From the NCBI GenBank assembly GCA_027563935.2, contig CM050454.1, positions 1,596,501-1,660,500 on the forward strand: DNA of 64,000 nucleotides, in the 5' to 3' direction. Below the pieces are notes generated by a model that was not told where the DNA came from, did no database searches, and was given only the letters and a program-made list of their open reading frames with translations. Below, one piece after another: positions 11,516 through 23,623 of the stretch (positions within the stretch are counted from its first letter, which is position 1; the number at the start of each line of letters is the position of its first letter). The translations under genes and the position numbers were made by a program. This stretch comes from Costus lasius (lineage: Eukaryota > Streptophyta > Magnoliopsida > Zingiberales > Costaceae).

Positions 11516-12638
11516 ATCTGAAAGTGCCTGCTGCGGTCGTGCGAAACAGACAAGATGAACTTGATCAGAGTGCTAAGAATCTTAGATAGAACCTGAGAGG
11601 TCGCCCTCGAGTGTTAGGATGGGGAGAAGGCGGCGCAATTAGTTGATCTTGTCGAGCTCGGAAGGCGGTGGCGGAAACTCGTTCGATCTCGCGAGGCAAA
11701 AATCTAGGGCAGAGTTGCAACCGAACTTGTCCCGCTTGCAATAACACTCGGATATGACCCGGAGAGATCTCCTTTGTATTTGGAAAGAAGCTTAAGCGAC
11801 GAAATCAGCAAGATCTTGGTGAAATTGGAGGGCGGTAGAAACCCTAGCCGTGCACGCGTTGAGTCGAGGTGAACATAAGTTGAAATTCCAGTGAACCCGC
11901 CCAGGTTCACTCGCCTGTGATGTTTACTGTGGTCGGGCTGAAGCAACAAAAACACAGGTGAACCCGCTGGGGTTCACTGACCCGTGAAACAGTCTGGAAA
12001 TTTTTTTTTGGTCTTCGGAAAGATGGTGAACCCCGTGGGGTTCACCTGCCTGTGAAGCTCACTGGAGGGTTCCTGCGCGTGCTGAAATTCTGGTGAACCC
12101 CGTGGGGTTCACCTGGCTGTGAAACACTCTAGTTACAAAGTCTGGGCGCTTGTACAGTGCACTTCACGGGTGAACCCCATGGGGTTCACCAGGCCGTGAT
12201 TTGCACTGATCATCTTGAAAAATTCTGGAAAAATCCCCATGCCTTACATCTTCATCCTACATCATAAAGAGACATTAAATTAGTAGCAATCCCGTCTAGA
12301 AAACCAAAAATAAAATGAAAAAGAAATTAATAGTCTAAAACACTAACTAACAACCATGGTGAAACTATGCATAAAAACTAAAATCAAGCAAAAACTTGGG
12401 TTGCCTCCCAAGAGCGCTAGTTTAGGGTCAGTAGCTCGACCATGAGAGTTTTCAGAGTTGCAAATCCGGGGGGGGGGGGGGGGGGGTCTGAAAGAGCTAG
12501 AATTTCTTCTCTTTCGATCCGCTCATCTTCGAAATAGTGCTTGAGGCGGTGCCCGTTTACTGTGAAACTCCTAGTTCATTCTGTCCAGATAGTGATGGCA
12601 CCATAAGGTTGAACTTTCTGAACTGTGAAAGGACCAGA
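11516..12638 (-). other. Athila spacer between integrase and env-position ORF
   Basis: About 1.1 kb is non-coding. Five palindromic units of the GTGAACCCCG/GGGTTCAC type lie between 11885 and 12195, spaced roughly 60-80 bp. A run of 19 G occupies 12468-12486. The word TTGGGTTGCCTCCCAA near 12400 is also found at about 49765 in the deleted element, so it marks a conserved post-pol site. Confidence 0.7.
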
Positions 12639-13541
12639 CTATCTTATTCGAAGCTTTCCTGGAAATAGCCGAAATCTTGAATTAAATAGAAGTACTTTGT
12701 CTCCCTCATGAAATTCCTTCTTTGCAATGCGCTTGTCATGCCAAAGCTTGGTGCGTGCTTTGCAGCTCTTGGCATTTTCGTGGGCAAAGAGGCGCATCTC
12801 TTCTAATTCGTCGAGTTGTAATTTTCTCCTTTCACCGGTGTTTTTGAAATCAAATTTGATTTGCTTGATAGCCCAATGTGCCCTGTGCTCAAGCTCAACA
12901 GGTAAATGACATGATTTTCCATAAATAAGTTGGAAAGGAGACATACCGAAGGGTGTCTTGAATGCGGTTCTGTAAGCCCATAAAGCATCCGGTAATTTCA
13001 TTGCCCAATCCTTCCGTGATCGCGATACAGTCTTTTCCAAAATTTGTTTGATTTTCCTATTGGAGACTTCTACCTGACCACTAGTCTGAGGATGGTAGGG
13101 CGTGGCAATTTTGTGCTTTACACCATACTTCTTCAGTAATGCCCCAAACCTCTATTCTATAAAATGGGAGCCGCCGTCGCTGATCAGAACACGTGGAATT
13201 CCGAATTGGCAAAATAGTCCGCTTCATAAACTTCATAACGACTCTAGAGTTATTAGTAGTTTCAGCGGATGCCTCAACCCATTTCGACACGTAGTCAACA
13301 GCGACCAGAATGTACCGTTTTCCACATGAGGAGGGCAAGGGGCCCATAAAGCCTATCCGCCATACGTCAAAAATCTCCACCTCCATGATATTATTGAGCA
13401 GCAACTCATCTCTCTTTGATAAGTTTCCGGTCCGTTGGCAACTGTCACAAGTGGAAACAAACTATTTAGCATCGTAAAATATAGAGGGCCAATACAAACC
13501 AGATTGTAAAACTTTGAAAGCTGTTTTAGAGGCTCCCGCAT
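12639..13541 (-). pseudogene. Integrase of the Athila element, frameshifted
   Basis: Three overlapping frames share the family pattern. The N-terminal zinc-binding region lies near 13400-13540. The core phrase [18 protein letters not shown] lies near 13250-13330 and includes the first catalytic Asp context. The C-terminal third (12639-13040) has [19 protein letters not shown] and the LIYGK motif of Ty3/gypsy integrases. At least two frame changes separate these parts, so no functional protein can be made. A stop lies at the C-terminal end near 12639. Confidence 0.85.
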
Positions 13542-13695
13542 GTCCTCCGTAAGGTGAAGTATGGTAATGGCTCAATACATCTGGTATCTCCACTTCTGGT
13601 ATGCATCGTCTGTACAACCCGTCCACACATCTCCGGTACAAATATGGCTCATCCCAATAGTAAAATTTTACATCATGTAGAAACCGCTTCCTCCT

Positions 13696-14202
13696 CTAAA
13701 AAGTAAGATCAGGAGGAAGGATGTTAGATACAATGTAGTTAACGAAATTTGCATTCCATGGGACTTGCTGATCTAACAAAGTATAGAGATGTTCTTCGGG
13801 GAATGTGTCATTGATCCCTAACTCTTCATTAATTTCTTTGTCTGCGCTGCGGTCAAGTCTGGAAAGATGGTTAGCCACTAAGTTTTCACTCCCCTTTTTG
13901 TCTCTGATCTCTATATCGAATTCTTGCAGAAGGAGGATCCATCTGATGAGCCTTGGCTTCGCATCTTTCTTGTTTATCAAATATTTGATAGCTGCATGGT
14001 CAGTAAAAACAATCACTTTCGAATTAACCAGATAGGAACAAAACTTATCGAAAACAAAGACAATTTCTAGCAGCTCTTTCTCTGTGGTCGCATAATTAAT
14101 CTGAGCGTCATCGAGTGTACGGCTGGCATAATAGATGGCGTGAAGCTTCTTATCCTTCCTCTGTCCCAGGACTGCCCCCAACAGCTTGGTCGTTGGCATC
14201 AC
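13696..14202 (-). pseudogene. RNase H domain of the Athila element
   Basis: The motif [25 protein letters not shown] is typical of Ty3/gypsy RNase H; only part of it is distinctive to the family. It is followed by [13 protein letters not shown] with a catalytic Asp. The frame differs by one from the adjoining reverse transcriptase, which shows a frameshift near 14150-14200. The downstream tether ends at an in-frame stop at 13696. Confidence 0.85.
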
Positions 14203-15112
14203 ACATCAGCTCAAAAGGTAGCGTCCAATCCGGGGGTTGAATTATTGGGGCAGAGGTCAATGCTGCCTTGAGTTTCGAGAAGGCTTCTTCGCAGTCTCTG
14301 TTAAAGCAAAACACAGCATCTTTAGCAAGTAAATTAGTTAAGGGCCGAGCTATCTTAGAAAAGTCCTTAATAAATCGTCTGTAAAAGCCAGCATATCCAA
14401 GAAAGCTCCTGATCCCCTTCACCGATGCTGGTGGCTGAAGATTTTCAATGACTTCAATTTTCGCTTTGTCCACCTCTATCCCTATTTCAGAAACTAGATG
14501 CTCGAGGACGATGCCTTCCTTGACCATGAAGTGGCACTTCTCCCAGTTTAAAAGTAGGTTCACCTCTTCACATCTCTGTAAAATCTTAGACAAATTAGAC
14601 AAACAATGATGGAAAGAGGAACCGTAAACAGAAAAATCATCCATGAAATCCTCATTAAAATCAGAAAATATGGCCATCATCGCTCGTTGGAAAGTGGCTG
14701 GGGCGTTGCAGAGACCGAATGACATCCTTTGGTATGCGTATGTGCCGTAGGGACATGTGAAGGTTGTTTTCTCTTGATCATCCGGGTGGATAGGGATCTG
14801 GAAGAAACCTGAAAAGTCATTCAAAAAACAAAAGTAAGAATTATGCGCTAATCTGTCCAACATCTGGTCTATAAATGGAAGAGGAAAATGATCCTTTCGC
14901 GTAGCAGAGTTCAACTTCCTGTAGTTAATACACATCCTGTGTCCTGTAACTGTGCGCATTGGTATCAGCTCGTCGGCCTCAGTCTTGATCACCGTGAGTC
15001 CACCCTTCTTGGGTACAACATATACTGGACTTACCCAAGAGCTGTCTGAGATCGGATATATTACCCCCGCGTCCAGTAGTTTGAGCACTTCTTTCTTCAC
15101 TACATCCTTCAA
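14150..15112 (-). pseudogene. Reverse transcriptase of the Athila element
   Basis: A 320-residue open frame covers the RT fingers and palm. It includes WVSPVYVVPKKGG, CINYRKLNSATRKDHFPLPF, the FCFLNDFSGFFQI palm motif and the catalytic FMDDFSVYG, then FLGYAGFYRRFIKDFS at the thumb and connection. The stretch before FMDD looks a few residues shorter than in relatives. A frameshift separates it from the protease side near 15110 and another from RNase H. The order protease-RT-RNase H-integrase is that of Ty3/gypsy. Confidence 0.9.
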
Positions 15113-15933
15113 GGGGGGTTGAGTCGACGCTGGAACTCCACAGTAGGTTTGTTGTTGTCTTCCAATAGGATCCTGTGCATGCAGACAGATGGGTTAATCC
15201 CTTTTATGTCATCCAATGAATAGCCTATTACCTTTTTATGGAGACGAAGTTCATTGAGCAATAATTCGGTCTGCTCCTTGTCCAACGCCGCACTAACAAT
15301 CACTGGGTGTGTAGAATTTCCCCCCAGAAACTCATATTTCAATGTGCTGGGCAAGCTTTGGAGTTCAATATTCTGCTACCCTTGGTTCTCCTGATTCTCT
15401 TCTTTCTTGTCGTCTTGGCTTGCGTCAGCTTCTAGCAGTGCAACATATTTCTCAGCCTCTCCTTCATCACCTTTGTCAACAGAGTTTGTCAGAGCCAGTT
15501 CCAGTGGGTCTACTTCTCTTCTAGGCGGCTCAATATCCTGTGTGGCTTTTTCCATAATGTCCACCCTGCAGCATGTACCTGCAAGAGAAGGTTTTTTTAA
15601 CGTGTCAGTAAGATCAAATTGAATAACGTTGCCACAGATGTTCAAGGTCAGTTTCCCATTCTTGACATCCATGACAGCACCTGCAGTAGCAAGAAAAGGT
15701 CTCCCCAGAATGATAGGGAGCCTGTCATCCTCATCAATCTCCAAAATAATAAAATCAGCAGGAATAAAGTAATCTCCTACTTTAACAGGTACATCCTCTA
15801 AAATACCAACTGGGTGACGCACAGATCTATCTGCAAGCTGTATAGAAATACTAGTTGATTGCAAATCCCCTAGGTCTAGCCTTTTACAAAGTGAAAGTGG
15901 CATGAGGCTAACGCTTGCTCCTAGATCGCACAA
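15109..15933 (-). pseudogene. Protease region and linker of the Athila element
   Basis: The frame from 15933 begins CDLGASVSLMPLSLCKRLDLG, the aspartic protease active-site context, and continues to LPIILGRPFLATAGAVMDVKNG, the second conserved strand. An in-frame stop just upstream (15937-15939 region) separates it from gag, and another lies near 15370 in the linker. All share one frame with gag. The end at 15109 runs into a one-base shift before RT. Confidence 0.85.
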
Positions 15934-15939
15934 AGCTCT

Positions 15940-17760
15940 CTAAAAGGACATCTCCCCAATCTGGCAGGGTATGGAGAAACTGCCTGGGTCTTTAAGTTTC
16001 TGAGGAAGCTTGTTCTGAATGATGGTGCTGCACTCCTCAGTAAGTGCAACAGTCCCTTGATCCTCTAGCTTCCTCTTGTTTGATAAGATGTCTTTCAGGA
16101 ATTTTATATAAGTCGGCATCTGTGAAAGAGCATCAACGAACGGGATGTTAATGTAAAGTTTCTTTAAAACCTCTAAAAACTTACCAAGCTGCTTATCCAA
16201 TTTAGCCTTGACAAGCCTCTGCGGAAAAGGAATCGGTGGTTTGTATGCGGACGGTCCCACATAGGGCCGCTCCTCTTCAGCTGGTTAAGGTGTCACTGGT
16301 GTTTCATTTGAATGCGGTTCCACAGGTTCTGGTATCACTTCATATATCCTGTCATTAGTCGGCATCTTTGGATCTTCAATTTGCTTGCCGCTCCGAGTGG
16401 AGATTGCATTGCAATGCTTCCTCGGGTTTACCTCTAGCTGAGATGGTAGCTTCCCTGGTGCTCTCGAAGACGAGCTAGCTTGCTGGGCTAGCTGGCTTTC
16501 TAGCATTTTATTGTTTGTTTCCAGGGAGTCCATCCTTGTCATCATCATCTTCATCATGTCTGTAAGTCCTTCAAGTTGCTTGCTCAAATTTGAATCATTA
16601 TTGGACTTTGGCTATGGTGGTGGTGCATTGAAGTTCCTAGCCTGAAATCCTAGCTGTCTGAAATTGTTCTGTTGGAGCTGCCTAAAGTTTCCTTGCGGGG
16701 GCTGGGCTTGTTGTGGTGGAACTTGTCCAGGCTGAATCGGCTGAGTTGTCCGGTAAGAGAAATTTGGGTGGTTGCGCCACCCTGGATTGAATGTGCTGGA
16801 GTATGGATTGTTGTTCGGGTTAAAATTTCCAACAGCGTTCAATTGCTCAAAGTTGATCGCACCCATCTGTCCATCTCCTACCTGACAATCTACCCCTGCA
16901 TGACCTACAACTCCACAGACCTGACAAGAAATAGTGTTAACTTCAATTGAATTAACAGACCAAGAATCAAGCTTCCTAGTCAAATTATCAACTTTAGGCG
17001 TGAGTGCAGTCAAAGAGTCAAGGTCATACTTACCTGACTTCTTGGTAGAAGTACCTCTCTCAGATGTCCATTGGTGATGGTTAATCGCCATGTCCTCGAG
17101 AAGGTTCATAGCATCCTCAACTCTCCTATTCATCAAAGCGCCTCCTGTTGCAGCGTCCACTGTAAGTCTCGTGTTGTAATCCAAACCATTGTAGAACGTT
17201 TGGATCAAAACCCAAGTTTCAACTCCGGGATGTGGACACATCATTTGGAGCTCTTTAAACCTCTCTCAAGCTTCATATAGAGACTCTCCATCCTTTTGCA
17301 TGAAACTTGTTATCTGATTTCGCAATTGAATTGTCTTTGATGGAGGGAAGTACTTGAAGAGAAAGGCTTGAGAAAGCTCTGCCCATGTTCTTATCGAAGT
17401 AGCAGGTAGTGTGTGCAGCCAAGCTCTCGCCCTGTCCCTCAGAGAGAAGGGAAACAGTCGTAACCTGATAGCATCAGCAGACACACCGTTAATTTTTAAC
17501 ATATCGCAATATTCTAGAAAAATAGAGAGGTGCAAGTTGGGGTCCTCAAGAGGAGAACCACCAAATTGATTTTGTTGCACCATAGAAAGAAGAGCAGGTT
17601 TTATTTCGAAGTTATTGGCCTCAACAGCAGGCTTAGCAATTCCTGATTGAAAACCATAAGTGTAATGAGTAGAGTAATCTTTCAATGTCCTGTTGTTATA
17701 GTTGTTCCCCATTGGTTGTGGTACCCGGTTATTGTTCACATCAAGCTGAATGTGCTCCAT
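15940..17760 (-). pseudogene. Gag of the Athila element with in-frame stops
   Basis: One reading frame runs from the start at 17760 and is broken only by stop codons. The N-terminal part (17266-17760) has the retrotransposon gag fold with FGGSPLEDPNLHLSIFLEYC and RDRARAWLHTLPA. A zinc knuckle CQVCGVVGHAGVDC (CX2CX4HX4C) lies near 16915. A Gln/Pro-rich segment follows, then a C-terminal part near 16100-16260. The stop at 17266-17268 falls where relatives have a Trp in an EAWERFK phrase, so TGG to TGA is likely. Another near 16280 reads as CAA to TAA. The pattern suits decay by C-to-T change in methylated DNA. Confidence 0.88.
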
Positions 17761-18035
17761 CTAATTTTTTCATTCTGGATGGTTCATGACTTCTTTCTTC
17801 AGAATTTGATTTTGCTTCCTTCTTGTCCTAAAGGTGCGCTCGATCTCTGGATCAATGTCAAAGAATGTACCTGCCCTAGAACTTCTTCGCATAAAACGGT
17901 CAGTCAAAGTTATAAAGTTCTAAGACAGCAAGTAAATAAAAAGAAAAAGAAAATAGCAGTGCAGTAAAGAAAATCTAACCTAAGGCCTACTCTACCAATT
18001 CTCGGAAGTATACTAATTTCAACCGTTGTTTCCCT

Positions 18036-18047
18036 GCAACGGCGCCA
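18036..18047 (-). other. Primer binding site, tRNA-Asp type
   Basis: In element sense the sequence TGGCGCCGTTGC begins six bases beyond the LTR edge at 18054. It matches the primer site usual in Athila/Tat elements, complementary to the 3' end of tRNA-Asp. Confidence 0.8.
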
Positions 18048-18053
18048 AAAACT

Positions 18054-19488
18054 TGACACGTACCGCAAGTACACGGTTATGTCGAAGTAATATAAAAGAT
18101 ATCGAATCCCACAGGGAACATGGTTGAGTACTAGAAAATCCGAGTCTTAATAGCTAGGTGAAACGAAATTGGGTTTTGAAAGCAGAAATTGAAAACAACT
18201 AATCAACGCTACGACGGTAGGGACTAAATATTAGAGAGAAATCGGGGCTTTGGTTTTCACCATGATGACTACTTTAATCGCACAAGGCAGATGTCGATTA
18301 TTTGGATTGTTGATTTTGCACAAGGAATCTAACCCTAAGGTATAAGGTGCCCTCTCTCGAGTGTACACCCCGGTGTTCGACTTAAGACGACCTCCTACTC
18401 TCGCGGTGGATCGTTTTAAGACGAACCCAATGATTTCTATGGCAGAATATAAAATCCTCGAGTGAAGACCAAACACTCTCGTGTCGAGGTCTCACAAGTT
18501 TTACTAAGGGAATCCACCCTTACGATCCTTCTCTCGATATGAATCGTAACGGCTAACGCGTGAAAATACTCGGCCAAGGTAAAATCATGAAATAAATCCG
18601 TCAAAGTAAAATATGCTCACAACGCAATCCAAACAACGCAATAAAGATAAATTTTGCGATTAAATTCGTCAACGGGTTTAAACCAAGCCCCGAAATAGGG
18701 TTTACGCTACAATCATCATTGTTACGCTCAAAAATCTCTCTTTTAACATAGGAAGATTACAAGAAAGAGTTTCTAAAGGATAGGAGAGGATAAACCGAAG
18801 TAAATCTACAAGAATCGTGATGCTCCGATGATCAAATCTCCGAAAATCGCCTCGAACTCGTGTTGTCGCCTTGTTCTTCCGCCCGCTGCACTTCATCGCA
18901 TGATTCCTAAATAATTAGGGCATAAAATTTGGGGCTTTTATATCCTCTACTTTCGCCTCTGAAAGATCTTTCCATAGACACCTTACTTGCCGAATTTGAA
19001 CTCCGAACGGGTGAGAAATTGAAGGAAAACCGTGTAATGGTCGGGTCCGTGCGCGAGCCTAGATCAGAATCACGGGTGAACCCCGCTGGGTTCACCTGGC
19101 CGTGATTCATTCTGTGAGTTCAGCTGAAAGAAGCGCGGTGAACCCCGCCGGGTTCACCTGGTTGTGATGTCCTCTGTGAGTTTCGCCGGCTGGCGACTGT
19201 GATGGTGAACCCCGTGGGGTTCACATGGCCTTGATTCTCAGGCAAACTCCGAATCTTCAAAATTTGACAGGCGGCTTCGTTTTCACACAAGAAATCGTTC
19301 CATGGCCTCAGAATCTTCAAAATATGTCGAAAAAAGGGTGTTTTTACGTGAAATTCCATAAAAATGCTAAAAAGTGAAGATTCCGAAGATATGAAGGAAA
19401 TAAGGCTATAATGAGTATAAAAGTGTTAAAATAAGCCTATATTTGACATGAAATACAAGGAAAAACACTACCAAAATGCAATGCATCA
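18054..19488 (-). repeat. 5' LTR of the Athila element
   Basis: It is 1435 bp with ends TGACACGTACC and AATGCATCA, matching 5874-7311. Three GTGAACCCCG/GGGTTCAC units lie at about 19070-19230. Confidence 0.9.
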
Positions 19489-22043
19489 CTTACCGGGTTA
19501 AGCGGACCCAATGGGTTCTGTGAAGGATTAGGGTTCCTCGGGTGATTTTGAGTGCTCTCGCCAAACAAAATCACCAGTCCAGTCTAAGGGATTCCGATGA
19601 TTATGGTTCACCTCTCAGTCCATCCCACAACATCTAAAGTATGCATACATATGGCCAGTACATAAACATGAATGAAAACATCCTAGACATGAATAAGAAC
19701 AAAGATAAATAGAGATATATATATATCAAGTCATAACATTCAACCTTCATACAGTGGGCTACGCCCAAAACCCCAAAAATAGAGTTTACGCTACAAGATT
19801 CATCATGGAATACATCAAATCTCTCATAAAGATGAAATCAAACCAAAGGGAGGGGTAGATCCTTGATTGAAGAAGGCCTAGCACGAAGATCCACGTCGGA
19901 ACGGTGGAGAAATCACGCCGGAACAGTGTTGTCGCCCGGAAAATCACCCCAAAACCCTAGGTCGTTGCCCTTTCGCTTCGTTCTCCTCAACCGCTTGATC
20001 AAATCCGATGATTCTAGTCCCAAAACGTTCATATGTGAGTTACGAAGGTCTCCTAAAATTTTGTTCAATTCCGCTTCCAAAATAGAAAGTTGTGGGCAAA
20101 AAATCAGGCGCCTGTCGAAGCTGCACGAGACGATGCACGGCCGTGCTTGGATGCACGGCCATGCCTGTGTACGGCTCGGTGGCTGGAAAACTTACTCTTT
20201 AGGGCCGTGCATGGATGCACACCCATGCCCGTGTACGGCTCGGTGAAGCCTAGAGTGGTCAGCTCATGCACGGCCGTGCATGGATACACACCCATGGGCG
20301 TGAAGAGTGTAGAGGACTCCGATTGGGTTGAAATTTCACGTGTAGCTTCGTCTCGTCATGAGGAATCGTATATCTTTAGATCTTCTAAATTCTACCAATT
20401 TTGAGGCAAAATACCTACATTTCAATAAACAGAGGAAAAGTGAAGGTTCTGAAGAATATGAAGCATTTAAGTGCATAAATGAGACAAAACATGCATTTTA
20501 CTCTGAAATAATGATAAAATTAAGCCACGAAACATCATATATTTGCATGTCATCATTAGGCACAAGGTGCAAATGCAGACATATAGGTATATCAGTGGTT
20601 GATATACTAGACGGACCCGCTGTGAGGCTATAACTTGGTGTCATGAGTTAACCTCACAAGTGATAGGAGATGCATTGATCCTTAGACTTGAGGTCATTGA
20701 CTCTTCTATATAGTTAGGGACGTGCTTTGATATAACCTAACATCTCGTCGTAATTGGGAGGTTATAACGGTTATCATTGAGTATGTCACTACCCATATTA
20801 GAAGATTAATGTACAGACAAAGGATTTGACTCTTCCTAAGGGAAGCATGATATCCATAGAGCTCCTCTATGGTCTATGACTGAAAGTGTATGACTATACA
20901 CAGGTGAAGACCTAATTTAGTCATAGCCATGTGATTGGGTTAAAACAAGTGATGACACAGTTGTCCAATCGGATATCAATTCGGCAAAGGGACTGTAATG
21001 TATCTATACCTAGTCGCGATGATGGGGATGTCGATGTCGATATCCCTTCCAATGACTTGGGTAGCAGCGATGCACTGCTAGGTGCCACTCACTGTTTGTG
21101 ATGGCCTTTGGTCAGCACTGCCAACGTCAAAGGGACCTACAGGGTCACACACCAAGATACTTGAGTTCTCGTATTGATCGAGAAACCTTATGATTGAGTT
21201 ATTGGATAGCTTGGATCTATTTTGGAGATTTCATCAGCGCCAATGGGCCTGATGAGATGGAAGAAACTTATTGGAGTCAACTTTCATTTTTGGCATATTA
21301 ACTGAATTAACCATGGTTAGCCTCATTTGACCTTGGGTTACATTGGATTGGATCCAATGGCTTGGTTAACATGTATAATGGACTTTGGGCTAGGCCCATT
21401 GCTTGATTGAGCTCACTAATGAGTTGTCATGAAGAGGCAAAAGACTAAAAGAGTATAATGGGGAGAAAACTTCTCCCATTGGCGCCTATGGGTATAATGG
21501 GGAGACGTTGGCGCCTTTGCTTCATTATGGAAGTAAAGGGCGCCTCCCCTTTCTTCCTTGGATGGAAGGCATGCCTCTAAGGCATGTCTTGGGCTGATAT
21601 GGTTATTGGGCAAATAAGGATAGGTTGAATGAGGTTTATGGTAAAGTCTTGGAGACTTTCCTTACCTCAAACCCTCTCATCCTAGTCTTGCCCTTATAAA
21701 AGAGACCCTAGCCGCCCCCTCTCATTGCACTAATTCTCTTGGAGGCGTGAGCAAGGAAAGGGGCGAGAGCAAGGGTTCAAGTGGCGCAACTCTTCTTCCA
21801 TCAAACCCTAGCCGCAAGTGTCTTCTCCCTTCCCTTCTTGGCGCAAGTGTGGGAAGCTCTTGGCGGCATCTTCTACATTCCTCTCCTTCTTCTCTTGGCG
21901 CATCTTCCACCTTGGAGGTGGCGCATGTTTTGAAGAATGAGAACAAGGCTTGGATCTTCTTCCAGAGGCTATCACCGGGCGTGGAAGAAGAGGACTCGAG
22001 GCATCCGTGTGTGTGAGACTGCAGAGGGCGAACACTTGGGCGC

Positions 22044-23623
22044 TGATACGCACCGCAAGTGCACGGTGTTATCGAAGTAATACAAAAGATATCGATCCCA
22101 CAGGGAGCAAGGTGAGTACTAGAAAGTCTAATTCTTTGAAATCCAAGCTACTCGAATTGTGGTTTTTAGAACTTTAAAGACTAAAATTAAGCGAAATCGT
22201 AAGCGAGAAATCAAACGCGAACGGTAGGGAAAATATCTGAGAAAGAGTATCAGGGCAAAGGTTTCCACTACTCTGACGATTTTTATTACGCTAATAAATA
22301 AAAAACGGTTACAAGGATTTACAAATATGCATAAGGAATCTACCCTATGGTACAAGTTGCCCTCTTTCGAGTGTACACCCCGGTATTTACCTAGAACGTC
22401 TCCTACTTTCGCGGTGGACCGCTCTGGATAAACCCAATGTGTTCTATGGTAGATTATGAACCCTCGAGCGAAGAACAAGCACTTTCGTGTCGAGTCTTCG
22501 CAAGATTCACAATGAGGTTCGGTTGTTACCGTCCTACTCTCGTTATGAACCGTAACAACTATGACATGATAATACTTGGCCAGAGTATAAATCAAGAAAT
22601 AAACGCACCAAGTGAAATATGCTTAAAATATGATCCGAATAATAGAGTTAATACATGAATTGCAAACAGAAATCGTCAGAGGGCTTCAACTGAGCCCTGA
22701 AAACAAGTTTACGCTACAACCATCGTCAAAGCGCTCAAAATCCTCTCTTTAAACATAAGAAAATCATAGGAAAAGGTTTCTAGGAGGGAGTAGAAGAAAA
22801 ACCGAATGAAAGAACCCAGGATTGCCAGGCTCTAATGATCGAATCTTCAGAAATCTGCCTGAAGTCGCCGAATCGTCGTGTTCTTTCACCCTAGCCACTT
22901 CGTCGCCCGATTGCTCCCTCCTTAGGTCATGGAAATTAGAGCTTTTATATTCTATATGTTCGTCTTCGAGTCAGCTTTTCAAAAAGCCCTCACTTGCTGA
23001 ATTTGGAGTTAAATCGGACTGGGAATCAGCGAAAGACCGAGTGGGGGTCGTGCTGTTCCAACGCCTTCACGGGTGAACCCCGCGGGATTCACCAGGTAGT
23101 GAAGTGCTCGGAGCTCTTTTGTTGCGAAATAATCGCAGGTGAACCCCGTGCCAGTGAAATTCTCGGCGTACTTCTGTGCAGGTATCTTCAGATGAGATCA
23201 CGGGTGAACCCCATGGGGTTCACCTGCTAGTGAAGTGTGCGGCAGCTTTTAGAAATCTCGACATCATCGGTGAACCCCGCCGGGTTCACCAGGCAGTGAC
23301 GTGCGCATTGAAATCTTTCCTTCGGCAAGATCACGGGTGAACCCCGTGGGGTTCACCTGGCCGTGAAGTCTAGAAAAGGCTCCGATTGAGCCCAAATTTT
23401 ATGGGCAACTTCGTCTTCTCATAAGGAATCACCCCATGCTTTTAGATTCTTTAAAAAGGCTTCAAAATTGGGTGATTTTACCTGAAATTCAATAAGACAG
23501 ATGAAAAGTGAAGATTCTGAAGTTTTTAACTAAATAAGCCTTAAAGGAGTGTAAAATCATTAAAATAAGCCTAAATTCATCATGGAATAATAGTAAAAAT
23601 CACTGCTAAAATTCAAGGCATCA
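22044..23623 (-). mobile_element. Athila-type solo LTR with GGCGC target duplication
   Basis: It is 1580 bp, begins TGATACGCACCGCAAGTGC and ends AAGGCATCA. The direct repeats GGCGC at 22039-22043 and 23624-23628 fix both ends. It holds five palindromic GTGAACCCC/GGGTTCAC units between about 23065 and 23365. It has no coding region. It splits the copia-type LTR. Confidence 0.9.

Larger units (their letters stand above)
5874..19488 (-). mobile_element. Athila-type Ty3/gypsy retrotransposon with two LTRs, degenerate
   Basis: Both LTRs are complete (5874-7311 and 18054-19488). In element sense (minus strand) the order is 5' LTR, tRNA-Asp-type primer site, gag, protease, reverse transcriptase, RNase H, integrase, a spacer with palindromic repeats, an ORF in the env position, then the 3' LTR. 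The flanks are CTTAT (5869-5873) and CTTAC (19489-19493), a 5-bp target duplication with one transition. The polyprotein has in-frame stops and frameshifts, so the copy is dead. The env-position ORF is interrupted by a solo LTR. Confidence 0.9.
5470..20555 (-). mobile_element. Athila-type LTR (solo), split by the complete Athila element
   Basis: The pieces 5470-5873 and 19494-20555 join to an LTR of 1466 bp. The target duplication TTAGG lies at 5465-5469 and 20556-20560. The LTR is closely similar along its length to 46400-47868 (1469 bp), so it belongs to the same family as that right-hand element. The right piece carries a cluster of GCACGGCCGTGC-type palindromes at about 20130-20310. No internal region remains, so it is read as a solo LTR formed before the Athila element entered it. 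Confidence 0.85.
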
